Part shown: positions 8,943 through 16,457 of the stretch, piece by piece | How the letters are laid out: each line of letters opens with the position of its first letter | Numbering within the stretch: the stretch's first letter is position 1 | Source: Pseudorhodobacter sp. | GTDB lineage: Bacteria > Pseudomonadota > Alphaproteobacteria > Rhodobacterales > Rhodobacteraceae | Assembly (NCBI GenBank): GCA_029254215.1 | Contig: JAQWYA010000151.1 | Span: 1 to 50,861, forward strand | Length of the DNA stretch: 50,861 bases | Reading direction: 5' to 3' | Translations under genes and position numbers: made by a program | Notes under the pieces: model-generated | Told to the model about the DNA's origin: nothing | What the model saw: only the letters and a program-made list of their open reading frames with translations | The model's database searches: none

Positions 8943-9191
8943 ATGCGTGCTTTCTTGATTGCTTCTGTGATGCTTTCTGCCGCCCCAGCCCTGGCGGATG
9001 AGACTTCGGGCACGATCCTGGCCTTTGACCGGGTCGCGAATATTCTGGTCTTGGATGACAAAACCGTCTGGTCGCTTGGTGAAAAGACCGAGGTTACGCC
9101 CGATCTGATGGCCGGCGACACTGTGAAAATCATCTATGTTGGCGGGGGTGATGCGGGTATTGGGCCGATCACCTCGGTTCTTAAGCAATAA
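8943..9191 (+). CDS. Small secreted DUF1344-like protein
   Basis: The 82-residue product has a clear signal peptide (residues 1-18, cut after APALA). The mature part is about 63 residues in a beta-rich pattern: SGTILAFDRVANILVLDDKTVWSLGEKTEV, then an M-A-G-D-T-V-K-I-I-Y strand. This resembles DUF1344 and related small periplasmic folds. No cysteine or metal motif is visible and no function can be assigned. GGAG lies 8 nt before the ATG. It is transcribed opposite to the flanking rpsO and DM13 genes. Confidence 0.8.
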   Translation: MRAFLIASVMLSAAPALADETSGTILAFDRVANILVLDDKTVWSLGEKTEVTPDLMAGDTVKIIYVGGGDAGIGPITSVLKQ

Positions 9192-9266
9192 GGGGTCCGG
9201 GGGCTTTTCTGGAATTTCGCGCTTCGCCCGCAAAACCCGAAAGATCAAAACGGCCCTGAAATGCAA

Positions 9267-9294
9267 AACGCCCGCATCTGGTGATGCGGGCGTT
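9267..9294 (-). terminator. Intrinsic terminator of rpsO
   Basis: A perfect 12-bp stem pairs 9267-9278 with 9283-9294 around a TGGT tetraloop. It lies 38 nt after the rpsO stop on the minus strand. The coding strand continues with TTTTGCAT. It may also stop transcription from the convergent DUF1344-like gene. Confidence 0.85.
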
Positions 9295-9331
9295 CGCTAT
9301 TCCAAGAACCGAGTTCTGAGCCTTGGCGCGA

Positions 9332-9601
9332 TTAGCGACGCAGGCCGAGGCGCGTGATCAGGGACTGGTAACGCTCTTCGCTTTTGCCTTTGGTGTAGTC
9401 CAGCAGCTTGCGGCGCTGGGCAACCATCATCAAAAGACCACGGCGGGAGTGGTTGTCCTTTTTGTGGCCTTTGAAGTGCTCGGTCAAAGTGGCGATGCGC
9501 GAGGACAGGATCGCAACCTGAACTTCGGGCGAACCGGTGTCGCCTTCCTTGATCGCGTATTCCTTGATCAGGCGGGCTTTTTCTTCTGGCGTGATCGACA
9601 T
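9332..9601 (-). CDS. rpsO: 30S ribosomal protein S15
   Basis: This 89-residue primary 16S rRNA-binding protein joins the central domain of the small subunit. It has the standard length and signature: [52 protein letters not shown]. The ATG at 9601 has GGAG 8 nt upstream on the coding strand; a longer open frame to 9712 is leader. The minus-strand leader contains mutually exclusive hairpins that could serve autoregulation. The gene is followed by a strong terminator, so it is not co-transcribed in a simple way with pnp. Confidence 0.98.
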   Translation of the reverse strand: MSITPEEKARLIKEYAIKEGDTGSPEVQVAILSSRIATLTEHFKGHKKDNHSRRGLLMMVAQRRKLLDYTKGKSEERYQSLITRLGLRR

Positions 9602-9918
9602 CGGGATCTCCATGTTTGAATGTGACGGCGCAAGCCGGGATGTCGTCCAGCAGGGCCCTTGCGTCCCGGCTGCAAAGACGGGATGCGGGCGTATAGGGGA
9701 ATTCCGCCGCAAAGAAAAGGCCCGAGTTCGCGGTCACATTGGATCGCATTTTAACCAAGTTGAAACAAAGAGCCGCATTCTTGCCGGATCTCTCTGGGCG
9801 CAGGGCCGCTTTTGTGCCATTCTTCGGCGTGATTATCGTTTTAATCCATGGGTTTAGGCGAAATCATGGTTAACGGCGTTGGGCGATCTTGGCCCGAACC
9901 AAGGCGGAGTGTGGTGTG
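9602..9918. other. Divergent intergenic region between rpsO and the RTX gene
   Basis: This 317-nt gap holds the rpsO leader described separately on the minus side. On the plus side an AAGGCGGAG ribosome site lies before the RTX start, and an AT-richer stretch near 9830-9880 is a probable promoter area. I see no additional gene. Confidence 0.5.
9629..9671 (-). promoter_or_regulatory. Possible structured leader of rpsO with alternative stems
   Basis: Upstream of the rpsO start on the minus strand, stem A pairs 9633-9640 with 9664-9671 (8 bp). Stem B pairs 9629-9634 with 9658-9663 (6 bp). They share 9633-9634, so both cannot form completely. S15 commonly represses its own translation through leader RNA whose structure differs between phyla. 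A TATAC element at 9691-9695 (minus strand) could be the -10 of the promoter. The regulatory role is inferred from structure only. Confidence 0.35.
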
Positions 9919-11019
9919 ATGTTGGGGTTGTTGGGGTTGCTTGGGGCCGTGTTTGCGGGCGTTCTGGCCGATAGTATTTTGACGTCGGGGGCGAAAGACG
10001 AAGAAAATGAACAGGATATCGAAGCGGAGGATGAGGCGGAGGCCGATCTGACCGACGAGCCTGCGCCCTCACTTTTAAGTCTGGTCACGTTTTCGGGGCC
10101 CGAAGCGGCAGCGACCTCGGTTGAGCCGCAGGCTGACACGGCATTTGGCCCGGATGAAGAGACTGATTCGTCCGACACGCCCCCTGACCCCCCGGTCGAT
10201 CAGCGGCTGACCGGGGAGGATGGCGATGACATCCTGACCGGCGATGGCGGCGATGACAGCGTCGAGGGTGGCGCGGGCGGCGATCTTCTGGGCGGGCGCG
10301 ACGGCAATGATACGCTGCATGGCGGCGGCGGCGACGATCATCTGCACGGGGACGACGGCGACGACAGCCTGTTCGGCGATGATGGCGATGACGTCATGGA
10401 CGGGGAGGCTGGCGACGACATCTTGGTCGGCGGGCAGGGCAATGACTACCTCGCGGGCCATGATGGCAACGAGCTTATTCTGGGCGAGGCTGGCGATGAC
10501 AGGCTTTTGGGCGGCGGCGGGCAGGATACGCTTGACGGCGGCGCGGGCGACGACTGGCTTTGCGGCGGCGAAGGGGACGACAGCTTGACCGGTGGCGCGG
10601 GCACTGACACGATCGACGGTAATGACGGCGATGATACGCTCTGGGGATTTGAGGACGATGCCCCCGATGCCGAAATGGATTTCCTCAATGGCGGGCGCGG
10701 CGATGACACGCTGCACATCGGCGCGAATGACTATGCCTTCGGCGATGAGGGGGCGGATCGATTTGTCCTCAGCGATTGGGCCGCGGGCGAGGATAGCTTT
10801 GCCCATATCTCGGACTTCAACCCTGCCGAGGATGAGATCCTTGTCCTTTATGACGCCGAGGCCTACCCCGACCCGCAGCTCAGCCTTGAGGATGCCGGCG
10901 AGGAGGATGTGACGGTGCTGCTGAACGGCTTGCCGCTGGCGCATATCTCGGGGGGCAGCGGGCTGGATGTGGCAAGCTTGCGGCTGGTGCCGTCAGAGGC
11001 TTTCCGGGCCGTTGCCTGA
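9919..11019 (+). CDS. Hemolysin-type (RTX) calcium-binding repeat protein
   Basis: The 366-residue acidic protein begins with a hydrophobic segment (about 1-20, MLGLLGLLGAVFAGVLADSI) followed by an Asp/Glu-rich stretch. Then comes an unbroken array of GGxGxDxLx nonapeptides (about residues 100-260), the parallel beta-roll that binds calcium. The C-terminal part (FVLSDW...ISDFNPAEDEILVLYD) is typical of the cap of these proteins. RTX proteins usually leave by type I secretion, but no transporter gene is adjacent; the N-terminal hydrophobic segment suggests a membrane-anchored form. ATG 9919 has GGAG 9 nt upstream; an in-frame TTG at 9889 lacks this. One repeat carries a lone cysteine (DDWLCGGEG). 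Confidence 0.85.
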   Translation: MLGLLGLLGAVFAGVLADSILTSGAKDEENEQDIEAEDEAEADLTDEPAPSLLSLVTFSGPEAAATSVEPQADTAFGPDEETDSSDTPPDPPVDQRLTGEDGDDILTGDGGDDSVEGGAGGDLLGGRDGNDTLHGGGGDDHLHGDDGDDSLFGDDGDDVMDGEAGDDILVGGQGNDYLAGHDGNELILGEAGDDRLLGGGGQDTLDGGAGDDWLCGGEGDDSLTGGAGTDTIDGNDGDDTLWGFEDDAPDAEMDFLNGGRGDDTLHIGANDYAFGDEGADRFVLSDWAAGEDSFAHISDFNPAEDEILVLYDAEAYPDPQLSLEDAGEEDVTVLLNGLPLAHISGGSGLDVASLRLVPSEAFRAVA

Positions 11020-11028
11020 GCCGAAACC

Positions 11029-11937
11029 TCAGCTCTGCGCCGCGCCTGCGTTCTGAAAGAAGGGCAGATAGGCGGCCAGCACGGCCTCTGGGTTTTCCTC
11101 CATCACGAAATGTCCGCTTTCGCAGGCGTTATCCGTCACGGTCTTGGCCCAACCCCTCCAGATGCCCGCCGGATCGCCCGTGCGGGCGGGAAAGCCGTGG
11201 TGACCCCAAAGGAAGTGCAGGGGGGCGGTAATCTTACGCCCGGCATCGCGATCCGCCTCATCCTGAAGCCTGTCGGGGCCTGCGCCCGCCCGGTAATCGG
11301 CGCACATCGCATGGATGCGGGCAGGATCGCGCGATTGCTGGCGATAGGCGTCAAGGCTGGCGGGGGGAAAGGCGGCCAGCGATTTCGCCAATGTCCAGCT
11401 TTGCAGCGTCCAGTCGATATAGGCGGTCGGGTCGGCGTTAATCATCCGTTCCGGCAAAGGGGCTGGCTGGGCCAGAAAGGTCCAGTGATAGGCGGCCATG
11501 GCCATCTCGCGCCCCCAGGCGTCCCAATAATCCACCGTCGGCGCGATTTCGATGATGCCAAGGCGGCTGACCCGCTGGGGGTGATCCAGTGCCAGCCGGT
11601 AGCTGACCCGCGCGCCTCGGTCGTGACCCAGAACCATGGCCTGCGAAAGGCCAAGCCCATCCATCAAGGCGATGATGTCCCGCGCCATCTGTCGTTTCGA
11701 GTAGGTCTGATGGTCAGGGTCATCGGCGGGCGCGTCGCTTTGGCCGTAACCGCGCAGGTCGGGAATGATCACCCGGAAGGACTGCGCAAAGACCGGTGCG
11801 ACCTTTGCCCAACACATCCCGTTTTGCGGATAGCCATGCAGCAGGGTCAGTGCCGGGCCGTTGCCCGCCTGTTGCACGGAAAGCATCACGCCATCGCCCG
11901 CGATCCGCGTTCTGGTAAAGCCCTCGATTGTGGTCAT
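11029..11937 (-). CDS. Alpha/beta hydrolase of the fluoroacetate (haloacetate) dehalogenase family
   Basis: The 302-residue protein aligns without gaps, at a constant offset of four, to the known active-site residues of the Rhodopseudomonas fluoroacetate dehalogenase. The nucleophile D106 lies in GHDRGARV, with carboxylate-binding R107 and R110. The halide pocket H151-W152 is in YHWTFLAQP, Y215 in CADYRAG, and the base H276 in SGHFVMEE. The acid equivalent to D134 is a glutamate here, E130 in IIEIAPT. The predicted reaction is hydrolytic dehalogenation of a haloacetate to glycolate in the cytoplasm; a related ester or epoxide substrate is possible. ATG 11937 has AAGGA upstream and lies 19 nt after the DUF1643 gene, so the two are probably co-transcribed. 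Confidence 0.82.
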   Translation of the reverse strand: MTTIEGFTRTRIAGDGVMLSVQQAGNGPALTLLHGYPQNGMCWAKVAPVFAQSFRVIIPDLRGYGQSDAPADDPDHQTYSKRQMARDIIALMDGLGLSQAMVLGHDRGARVSYRLALDHPQRVSRLGIIEIAPTVDYWDAWGREMAMAAYHWTFLAQPAPLPERMINADPTAYIDWTLQSWTLAKSLAAFPPASLDAYRQQSRDPARIHAMCADYRAGAGPDRLQDEADRDAGRKITAPLHFLWGHHGFPARTGDPAGIWRGWAKTVTDNACESGHFVMEENPEAVLAAYLPFFQNAGAAQS

Positions 11938-11956
11938 GCCGCGTCCTTTGCCCGGT

Positions 11957-12478
11957 TCAAGGCGCCCAGAGTTCCGGCTTCTGGCTGTAGCTGATGTAAA
12001 GCGGATGCTTGGGCGCCCCAGCCTTTGTGAGGCCAAGATGCCAAAGCGGCAAGCCCGTTTGGCGCAGAAGGGCTGTCACGGCGGCCCCTCTGTCCAGATG
12101 CGCACCATGGCTGCCCCAGGCACAAAGGATGCTGTCGGCCCAGGCTGTGCCCTCTGTAATTGCCGCATCGTTCAGCGGGCCGATGGGGTCGGCCTGCGCG
12201 CGCATCACCTTCGGGTCGGTCGCGCGAAAGGCAAAGATATTGGTCACCCGGAAGGCCCCAAACCCCAGCGCCCGCGCGCGCCGCTCGCACCGCTCGACCG
12301 TAGGGTCGTTTTGCACCTCGGTCGCGGTCGAGGGGTTGAGCATGATGAAAAGCGCGCGCTTTGCATCCTTGTCCCACGCGCGCGTCAGGGCATAGCGATA
12401 GGCCAAACAGGGAGAGTAGGTGGCGACGCTCTGTGCGTCCCCCTTTTGAAAGGCGCGCGTCAAAAGCTGCTCGCTCAT
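11957..12478 (-). CDS. DUF1643 domain protein
   Basis: The 173-residue cytoplasmic protein matches DUF1643 through YRYALTRAWD, LFIMLNPSTATEVQNDPTVERCERRARALGFGAFRVTNIFAFRATDP and ILCAWGSHG. These are conserved in bacterial and phage members, but no activity is established for the family that I can state. The ATG at 12478 has GGAA about 9 nt upstream on the coding strand. It lies between truB and the dehalogenase-like gene in a same-strand run; a large hairpin separates it from truB. Confidence 0.88.
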   Translation of the reverse strand: MSEQLLTRAFQKGDAQSVATYSPCLAYRYALTRAWDKDAKRALFIMLNPSTATEVQNDPTVERCERRARALGFGAFRVTNIFAFRATDPKVMRAQADPIGPLNDAAITEGTAWADSILCAWGSHGAHLDRGAAVTALLRQTGLPLWHLGLTKAGAPKHPLYISYSQKPELWAP

Positions 12479-12535
12479 CCCGTCTTTCCTTTCCGGTCGT
12501 CTCAAAGACTGCCCGTCACGGCCGTCCATGGCAAT

Positions 12536-12570
12536 GCCGCGCTTTGGGGCTCGATGCCCCGAAGCGCGGC
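12536..12570 (-). terminator. Long hairpin between truB and the DUF1643 gene
   Basis: Positions 12536-12550 pair with 12556-12570 over 15 bp (one G-U) around a 5-nt loop. It lies just past the truB stop on the minus strand. There is no T-run, so partial termination or RNA protection is as likely as full termination. Confidence 0.5.
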
Positions 12571-12584
12571 GGCCCCTTGGCGCG

Positions 12585-13487
12585 TCAGTTGAACACCCGG
12601 CTTGGGTGCAGTTCCCCGGCCTTATAGACCCCGACAGCCACCGCCTTGCCGTCAAAGCTGGCCCAAGCCTCGTCGCCATACTCCACGTCGGTGCTGATCA
12701 CCATGCCGGAGTTGCCATTGCGCAACCGCGCGGCTCCTTCGGCCGTTGCGGGCAATTCCGGCAAATCGGCAAGGCCAAGTTCCAGCGGCAAAAGCAATGC
12801 ATCAAGGCCCTCTGTCCGCGCCAGTTCCTCGATCTTTTCCATCGAAACCCCGTCTTCGGCATCGAACGGCCCCGACCAGACCCGGCGCAGCCATTCGACA
12901 TGCCCCAGACAGCCCAGTGTCGCCCCCAGATCGCGGGCGATTGCGCGGACATAGCCACCCTTGCCGCAGGTCATTTCCAACTCGACATGATCGGCATCGG
13001 GGCGCGCGATCATCTCCAGCGCTTCGACCCAGAGGGGCCGGGCCGCAATATCCACGCTTTCCCCGCTGCGGGCCAGATCATAGGCGCGTTCGCCCTCGAT
13101 CTTGACGGCGGAAAACTGCGGCGGGATCTGCTGGATCTCTCCGCGGAACGCGCCAAGGGCTTGGGCAATCTCTGCATCGGTCGGGCGCAGGTCCGAAGTG
13201 TTGATCACATCGCCCGAGGCGTCATCGGTTCGGGTCGACGCCCCAAGCCGCACCATGAAGCGATAGCATTTCAGAGCGTCCGTGATGTAGGGTACAGTCT
13301 TTGTCGCCTCGCCCAAAGCCACGGCCAGAACGCCGGTCGCATCCGGGTCCAGCGTGCCCGCATGGCCCGCCTTTTGCGCATCCAGCGCCCAGCGGACCTT
13401 GTTCACGACCGAGGTCGAGGTGATGCCTGCCGGTTTGTCGACGATCAGCCAGCCGGAGATTGCGCGGCCTTTGCGCTTGCGTGCCAT
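12585..13487 (-). CDS. truB: tRNA pseudouridine(55) synthase
   Basis: TruB converts U55 in the T-loop of tRNAs to pseudouridine. The 300-residue protein carries the catalytic motif [14 protein letters not shown] with the nucleophilic D47. It also has the N-terminal [13 protein letters not shown], the RYDL-like GERAYDLAR loop and the C-terminal [15 protein letters not shown] segment. ATG 13487 is preceded by AAGGA 8 nt upstream on the coding strand. It lies downstream of rbfA and the DUF2233 gene on the same strand, keeping the rbfA-truB order of many bacteria but with one gene inserted. Confidence 0.97.
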   Translation of the reverse strand: MARKRKGRAISGWLIVDKPAGITSTSVVNKVRWALDAQKAGHAGTLDPDATGVLAVALGEATKTVPYITDALKCYRFMVRLGASTRTDDASGDVINTSDLRPTDAEIAQALGAFRGEIQQIPPQFSAVKIEGERAYDLARSGESVDIAARPLWVEALEMIARPDADHVELEMTCGKGGYVRAIARDLGATLGCLGHVEWLRRVWSGPFDAEDGVSMEKIEELARTEGLDALLLPLELGLADLPELPATAEGAARLRNGNSGMVISTDVEYGDEAWASFDGKAVAVGVYKAGELHPSRVFN

Positions 13488-13588
13488 GCTTGGCGTCCTT
13501 CTTGTTGCGTTGCGCTGCCTGCTATCGTGCCTGATTGCCGCGCGTCAACTGCTTGCCCGTCAATGGGCATGGGGCGCGGGCGCGTCTT

Positions 13589-14335
13589 TCAAGGGCGATC
13601 CGTCACAAGGCCGATGATCGGCCCCATCTGAAATCCGAAATCGCTGCGGCTCAGGTTCGGGGCGTAAAGCCTGCTGATCTTGCCATCGAAATACAGCGCG
13701 TTCGGCACCTTAAGGGCGTCGCGAAACAAGCGCCCGAACTCCGAGAAAGAGACCGGCTGATTCGAGATCGCCAAATAGGCCGTCTGCCCATCCTCTGACA
13801 CGCCGATCCCGTTGCGAATGAAACGGCTGTCGCTTTTCGGCAGAAACCGCGGGTGCAGCGCGCCATCAATCACCAGCATCGGCCCCGATTGCGTGGCAAA
13901 GCGGCACTTCGGGGGCTTGGCCGCAAAGCGCCGCGATTCCATCACCAGAAACCGGCCCGCCGTGATGCAAAACACGCCATTCGGCAGCAGCCCGAAATTC
14001 CCCGGCCCGGCAGAGGTGATGATCCGCGCGCGCTCTTGCCCTTCAAGGGTCAGAAGTCCGACGGGGGATCGGTCGGCGTGATACATCCCGGCGTTCATTG
14101 CAAAGCCAAGGGTCTTGCCCTTCGTCGCAAGCTGCGCATTCACCGCGCCGAACCCGCCCAGAACAGCACCTGTGTCGGAGGTGTGAAACAGCCGCAGATC
14201 CTCCGAGGCTTTCACCTCGCACAGGGTAAAGGATTGGCCGTCATGGGTTAGATCGCGGCAGGGCCCGGAGGCCGCAGCCGGATGGGCCAGCGCAAGCGCT
14301 GCCAGCGCGGCAAGGATCAGACCCTTAACGGTCAT
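13589..14335 (-). CDS. Secreted phosphodiester glycosidase-like (DUF2233/NAGPA) protein
   Basis: The 248-residue protein starts with a signal peptide (about 1-23, ILAALAALALAHPAAASG). A DUF2233 domain follows, related to the catalytic domain of N-acetylglucosamine-1-phosphodiester alpha-N-acetylglucosaminidase: GFAMNAGMYHADRSPVGLL, GNFGLLPNGVFCI, FATQSGPMLVIDGALHP, RNGIGVSEDG and NALYFDGKISRLYAP. It is probably a periplasmic enzyme on cell-envelope glycans; the bacterial substrate is not known to me. The ATG at 14335 lies inside the 3' end of rbfA (11-nt overlap), which suggests translational coupling between a ribosome-maturation gene and an envelope enzyme. Confidence 0.85.
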   Translation of the reverse strand: MTVKGLILAALAALALAHPAAASGPCRDLTHDGQSFTLCEVKASEDLRLFHTSDTGAVLGGFGAVNAQLATKGKTLGFAMNAGMYHADRSPVGLLTLEGQERARIITSAGPGNFGLLPNGVFCITAGRFLVMESRRFAAKPPKCRFATQSGPMLVIDGALHPRFLPKSDSRFIRNGIGVSEDGQTAYLAISNQPVSFSEFGRLFRDALKVPNALYFDGKISRLYAPNLSRSDFGFQMGPIIGLVTDRP

Positions 14336-14771
14336 CCTCGGGCGTGTCCTGAGGCGGCACGTCTTCGGCGTCATCGCTGGCGGCCAGATCGCGCTGGACC
14401 CGTTCATCCGCGAACAGACGGCGGGTTTCATCCATCCGGGCAAAGGTCTCATCCGCGCGAAAGCGCAGATCGGGCGTGTGTTTCAACGTCATCGCCTTGG
14501 CGACATGGTGGCGCAATTCGCCCCGGTTGCGGGCAAGGGCTGCGATCGCCTCATCAATCCCGTCGCCGCCCAGCGGCATCACATAGACCGTTGCCACCCG
14601 CAAATCGGGGGAGCAGCGGACCTCGCCGATGGTAATGGTGTGGCGGTTCAACTCGGGGTCATGTACCTCACCGCGGTGCAAGACATCCGAAAGCGTACGG
14701 CGGATCAGTTCGCCAACGCGAAGCTGCCGCTGATTTGGGCCTTTGCCCGACGAGAAACTGTTCTTTGCCAT
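14325..14771 (-). CDS. rbfA: Ribosome-binding factor A
   Basis: RbfA binds the 30S subunit and helps late 16S rRNA maturation. The 148-residue protein has the family core: QRQLRVGELIRRTLSDVLHRG, EVRCSPDLRVATVYVMPLGG and HHVAKAMTLKHTPDLRFRADETFARMDE, with the acidic C-terminal tail common in alphaproteobacteria. ATG 14771 (MAKNSF) matches the usual start of relatives; ATG 14780, three codons upstream, is an alternative, and neither has a strong ribosome site. It heads a minus-strand run with DUF2233, truB, DUF1643 and the dehalogenase homologue, and is divergent from dapB. Confidence 0.95.
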   Translation of the reverse strand: MAKNSFSSGKGPNQRQLRVGELIRRTLSDVLHRGEVHDPELNRHTITIGEVRCSPDLRVATVYVMPLGGDGIDEAIAALARNRGELRHHVAKAMTLKHTPDLRFRADETFARMDETRRLFADERVQRDLAASDDAEDVPPQDTPEDDR

Positions 14772-14868
14772 GCCGCTCATGTAAGGGCTTTCGGCCCCGC
14801 CCGCAACGGGGCTTTGCGAAACGCGCTGCTTCCCGCTAAACGGGGCAAAACCAAGCGGAGGCGAAGCT

Positions 14869-15678
14869 ATGTCAGCATTACCGGGAATCGTGATTACGGG
14901 GGCGTCGGGCCGGATGGGCCAGATGTTGATCAAGACCGTCCTTGCCTCGGACAAGGCGCGGCTGGTGGGCTGCATTGAACGCGAGGGGCACCCTTGGGTC
15001 GGGCGCGATGTTGGTGCCTGCATGGGCGGGGCCGATATTGGCGTGACCGTGACCGATGACGCGCTGGAGGCTTTTGCAAAAGCGCAGGCGGTGATTGATT
15101 TTACCGCCCCCGCCGCGACCGTGGCTTTCGCGGCATTGGCAGCACAGGCCCGCGCCGTGCATGTGATCGGCACCACCGGGCTTGAAGAGGCGCATCTGAC
15201 CAAACTCCGCGCCGCTGCCCGCCATGCGGTGATCGTTCGCGCCGGAAACATGAGCCTTGGCGTCAATCTTCTGGTGCGGCTGACCCAGAAGGTAGCGGCC
15301 GCGCTGGACGAGGATTGGGACATCGAGGTGGTCGAGGCCCATCACCGGATGAAGGTCGATGCGCCCTCGGGCACGGCGCTGATGCTGGGGGAGGCTGCCG
15401 CCGAAGGGCGCGGTGTTTCATTGGCCGAGGTTCGCGATTCGGGGCGTGACGGGATCACGGGCGCGCGCAAGCGCGGCGACATCGGCTTTGCCGCAATCCG
15501 CGGCGGTGATGTCGTGGGCGAACATGATGTAATCTTTGCCGCCGATGGCGAACGGATCGTCTTGCGCCATCTGGCGACCGACCGGGCGATTTTTGCACGC
15601 GGCGCTTTGAAAGCGGCACTATGGGGCCAATCGGCCAAGCCGGGTGAATATGACATGATGGATGTGCTGGGGCTTTAA
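14869..15678 (+). CDS. dapB: 4-hydroxy-tetrahydrodipicolinate reductase
   Basis: DapB uses NAD(P)H to make tetrahydrodipicolinate in the diaminopimelate/lysine pathway. The 269-residue protein has the nucleotide-binding start [14 protein letters not shown] and the signature [22 protein letters not shown], with catalytic H158-H159 and K162. The terminal [31 protein letters not shown] is typical. GGAGG lies 7 nt before the ATG at 14869. It is divergent from rbfA with a 97-nt gap that must hold both promoters. Confidence 0.97.
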   Translation: MSALPGIVITGASGRMGQMLIKTVLASDKARLVGCIEREGHPWVGRDVGACMGGADIGVTVTDDALEAFAKAQAVIDFTAPAATVAFAALAAQARAVHVIGTTGLEEAHLTKLRAAARHAVIVRAGNMSLGVNLLVRLTQKVAAALDEDWDIEVVEAHHRMKVDAPSGTALMLGEAAAEGRGVSLAEVRDSGRDGITGARKRGDIGFAAIRGGDVVGEHDVIFAADGERIVLRHLATDRAIFARGALKAALWGQSAKPGEYDMMDVLGL

Positions 15679-15694
15679 GCGCGGCCGCTAAAAA

Positions 15695-15724
15695 TGATCC
15701 GAACCGGTCTTTTAAACGTAATCC
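15695..15724 (+). promoter_or_regulatory. Predicted RpoE (singlet-oxygen sigma factor) promoter
   Basis: TGATCC at 15695-15700, an 18-nt spacer and TAATCC at 15719-15724 match the -35/-10 layout of Rhodobacter RpoE promoters. The same layout occurs upstream of rpoE in this window. Transcription would start near 15731, about 16 nt before the ATG of the small secreted protein. Confidence 0.55.
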
Positions 15725-15746
15725 CCCTTTGAAGGCAGATTTGAGT

Positions 15747-16112
15747 ATGAAACATGCGTTTATTCTTGCCGCCGGTCTGGCCGTTTCAAGCCCTTCCTTG
15801 GCGGAGGCCAACACCGAAGGCTTTGATTCCGTTCGCAACAAAACCGATTTTGTCGGGCTTGTCTCGGGGCGGGCGCTGACCCGGTTCGGGATCACGCTGA
15901 ACGTCTCGGCTGAGGGCGGGATCGAGGGGCGGGCCTTTGGTCAGCCTGTCTCCGGGTCGTGGAAATGGCAGGACGGGCTTTTTTGCCGGGATCTTTTCTT
16001 TGGCAGCACCGATCTGGGGCCGAATTGTCAGGTCGTCCAGAAAAAGGGTGACACGCTGCGGTTCATCTCGGATGCCGGGGCCGGGGATCACGCCGATCTT
16101 CGCTTGAAGTAA
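15747..16112 (+). CDS. Small secreted protein, Rhodobacterales family sometimes labelled dihydrodipicolinate reductase
   Basis: The 121-residue product has a signal peptide (1-19, cut after SLA). A compact domain follows, with LVSGRALTRFGITLNVSAEGGIEGRAFGQPVSGSWKWQDGLFCRDL. Two cysteines, C80 and C94, could form a disulfide. I recall relatives carrying a dihydrodipicolinate reductase label, probably borrowed from neighbouring dapB; nothing here looks like a reductase (no nucleotide fold, no catalytic His pair). A predicted RpoE promoter ends 22 nt upstream, so it may belong to the oxidative-stress regulon. ATG 15747 has AAGG 11 nt upstream; TTG 15729 is a less likely start. Confidence 0.75.
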   Translation: MKHAFILAAGLAVSSPSLAEANTEGFDSVRNKTDFVGLVSGRALTRFGITLNVSAEGGIEGRAFGQPVSGSWKWQDGLFCRDLFFGSTDLGPNCQVVQKKGDTLRFISDAGAGDHADLRLK

Positions 16113-16203
16113 CGCTGATCGCTTGGCGTGACTTGGCTGGGTTTGTCAGCGGTTGGGCTGCAAGGCTTGCCGCATCACAATGCCCGCAGGCCTCTGATTT
16201 ACC

Positions 16204-16383
16204 TCAGAAATCGACGGCAATCCCCTTCTTCTCCCAATCGCCATAGCGGACGGGTTCAGGCCCTTTGCGACCGCCCAATTCCTTGGGAAGTTCCAAGGCC
16301 TGCGCCTGCTTGCGCCGCTCCTCCGCCTCGGCCAAAGCCCGCTGAGCGGCAGGGGGAAGGTCTGGGCGCGGGGCGTCTGTCAT
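16204..16383 (-). CDS. SdhAF4-like succinate dehydrogenase assembly factor (DUF1674)
   Basis: This 59-residue protein ends in the hallmark KELGGRKGPEPVRYGDWEKKGIAVDF of the DUF1674/SDHAF4 family, after a Gln/Glu/Arg-rich helix (RALAEAEERRKQAQALELP). Mitochondrial SDHAF4 binds flavinylated SdhA and promotes its assembly with SdhB; a similar cytoplasmic role is inferred here. The gene is divergent from rsmB with a 74-nt gap and is not linked to sdh genes in this window. ATG 16383 is the only sensible start. Confidence 0.88.
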   Translation of the reverse strand: MTDAPRPDLPPAAQRALAEAEERRKQAQALELPKELGGRKGPEPVRYGDWEKKGIAVDF

Positions 16384-16457
16384 GGCGGCATTCCTTGTTA
16401 TGGGCTGGGCGATGATATACGCCGCAGGCCAAGGGAAACAAGGGAAGGGCTTTGGTC

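Noticed and set aside
10200-10750. Regular short repeats that could suggest a CRISPR array
   Set aside because: The repeats are 27-nt codon repeats of an RTX reading frame, without spacers.
10075-10944. A long antisense frame opposite the RTX gene
   Set aside because: It arises from the repetitive GC-rich codons of the nonapeptide array.
15747-16112. A second dihydrodipicolinate reductase
   Set aside because: The protein is exported and too short, without nucleotide-binding or catalytic motifs; the label probably spreads from the neighbouring dapB.
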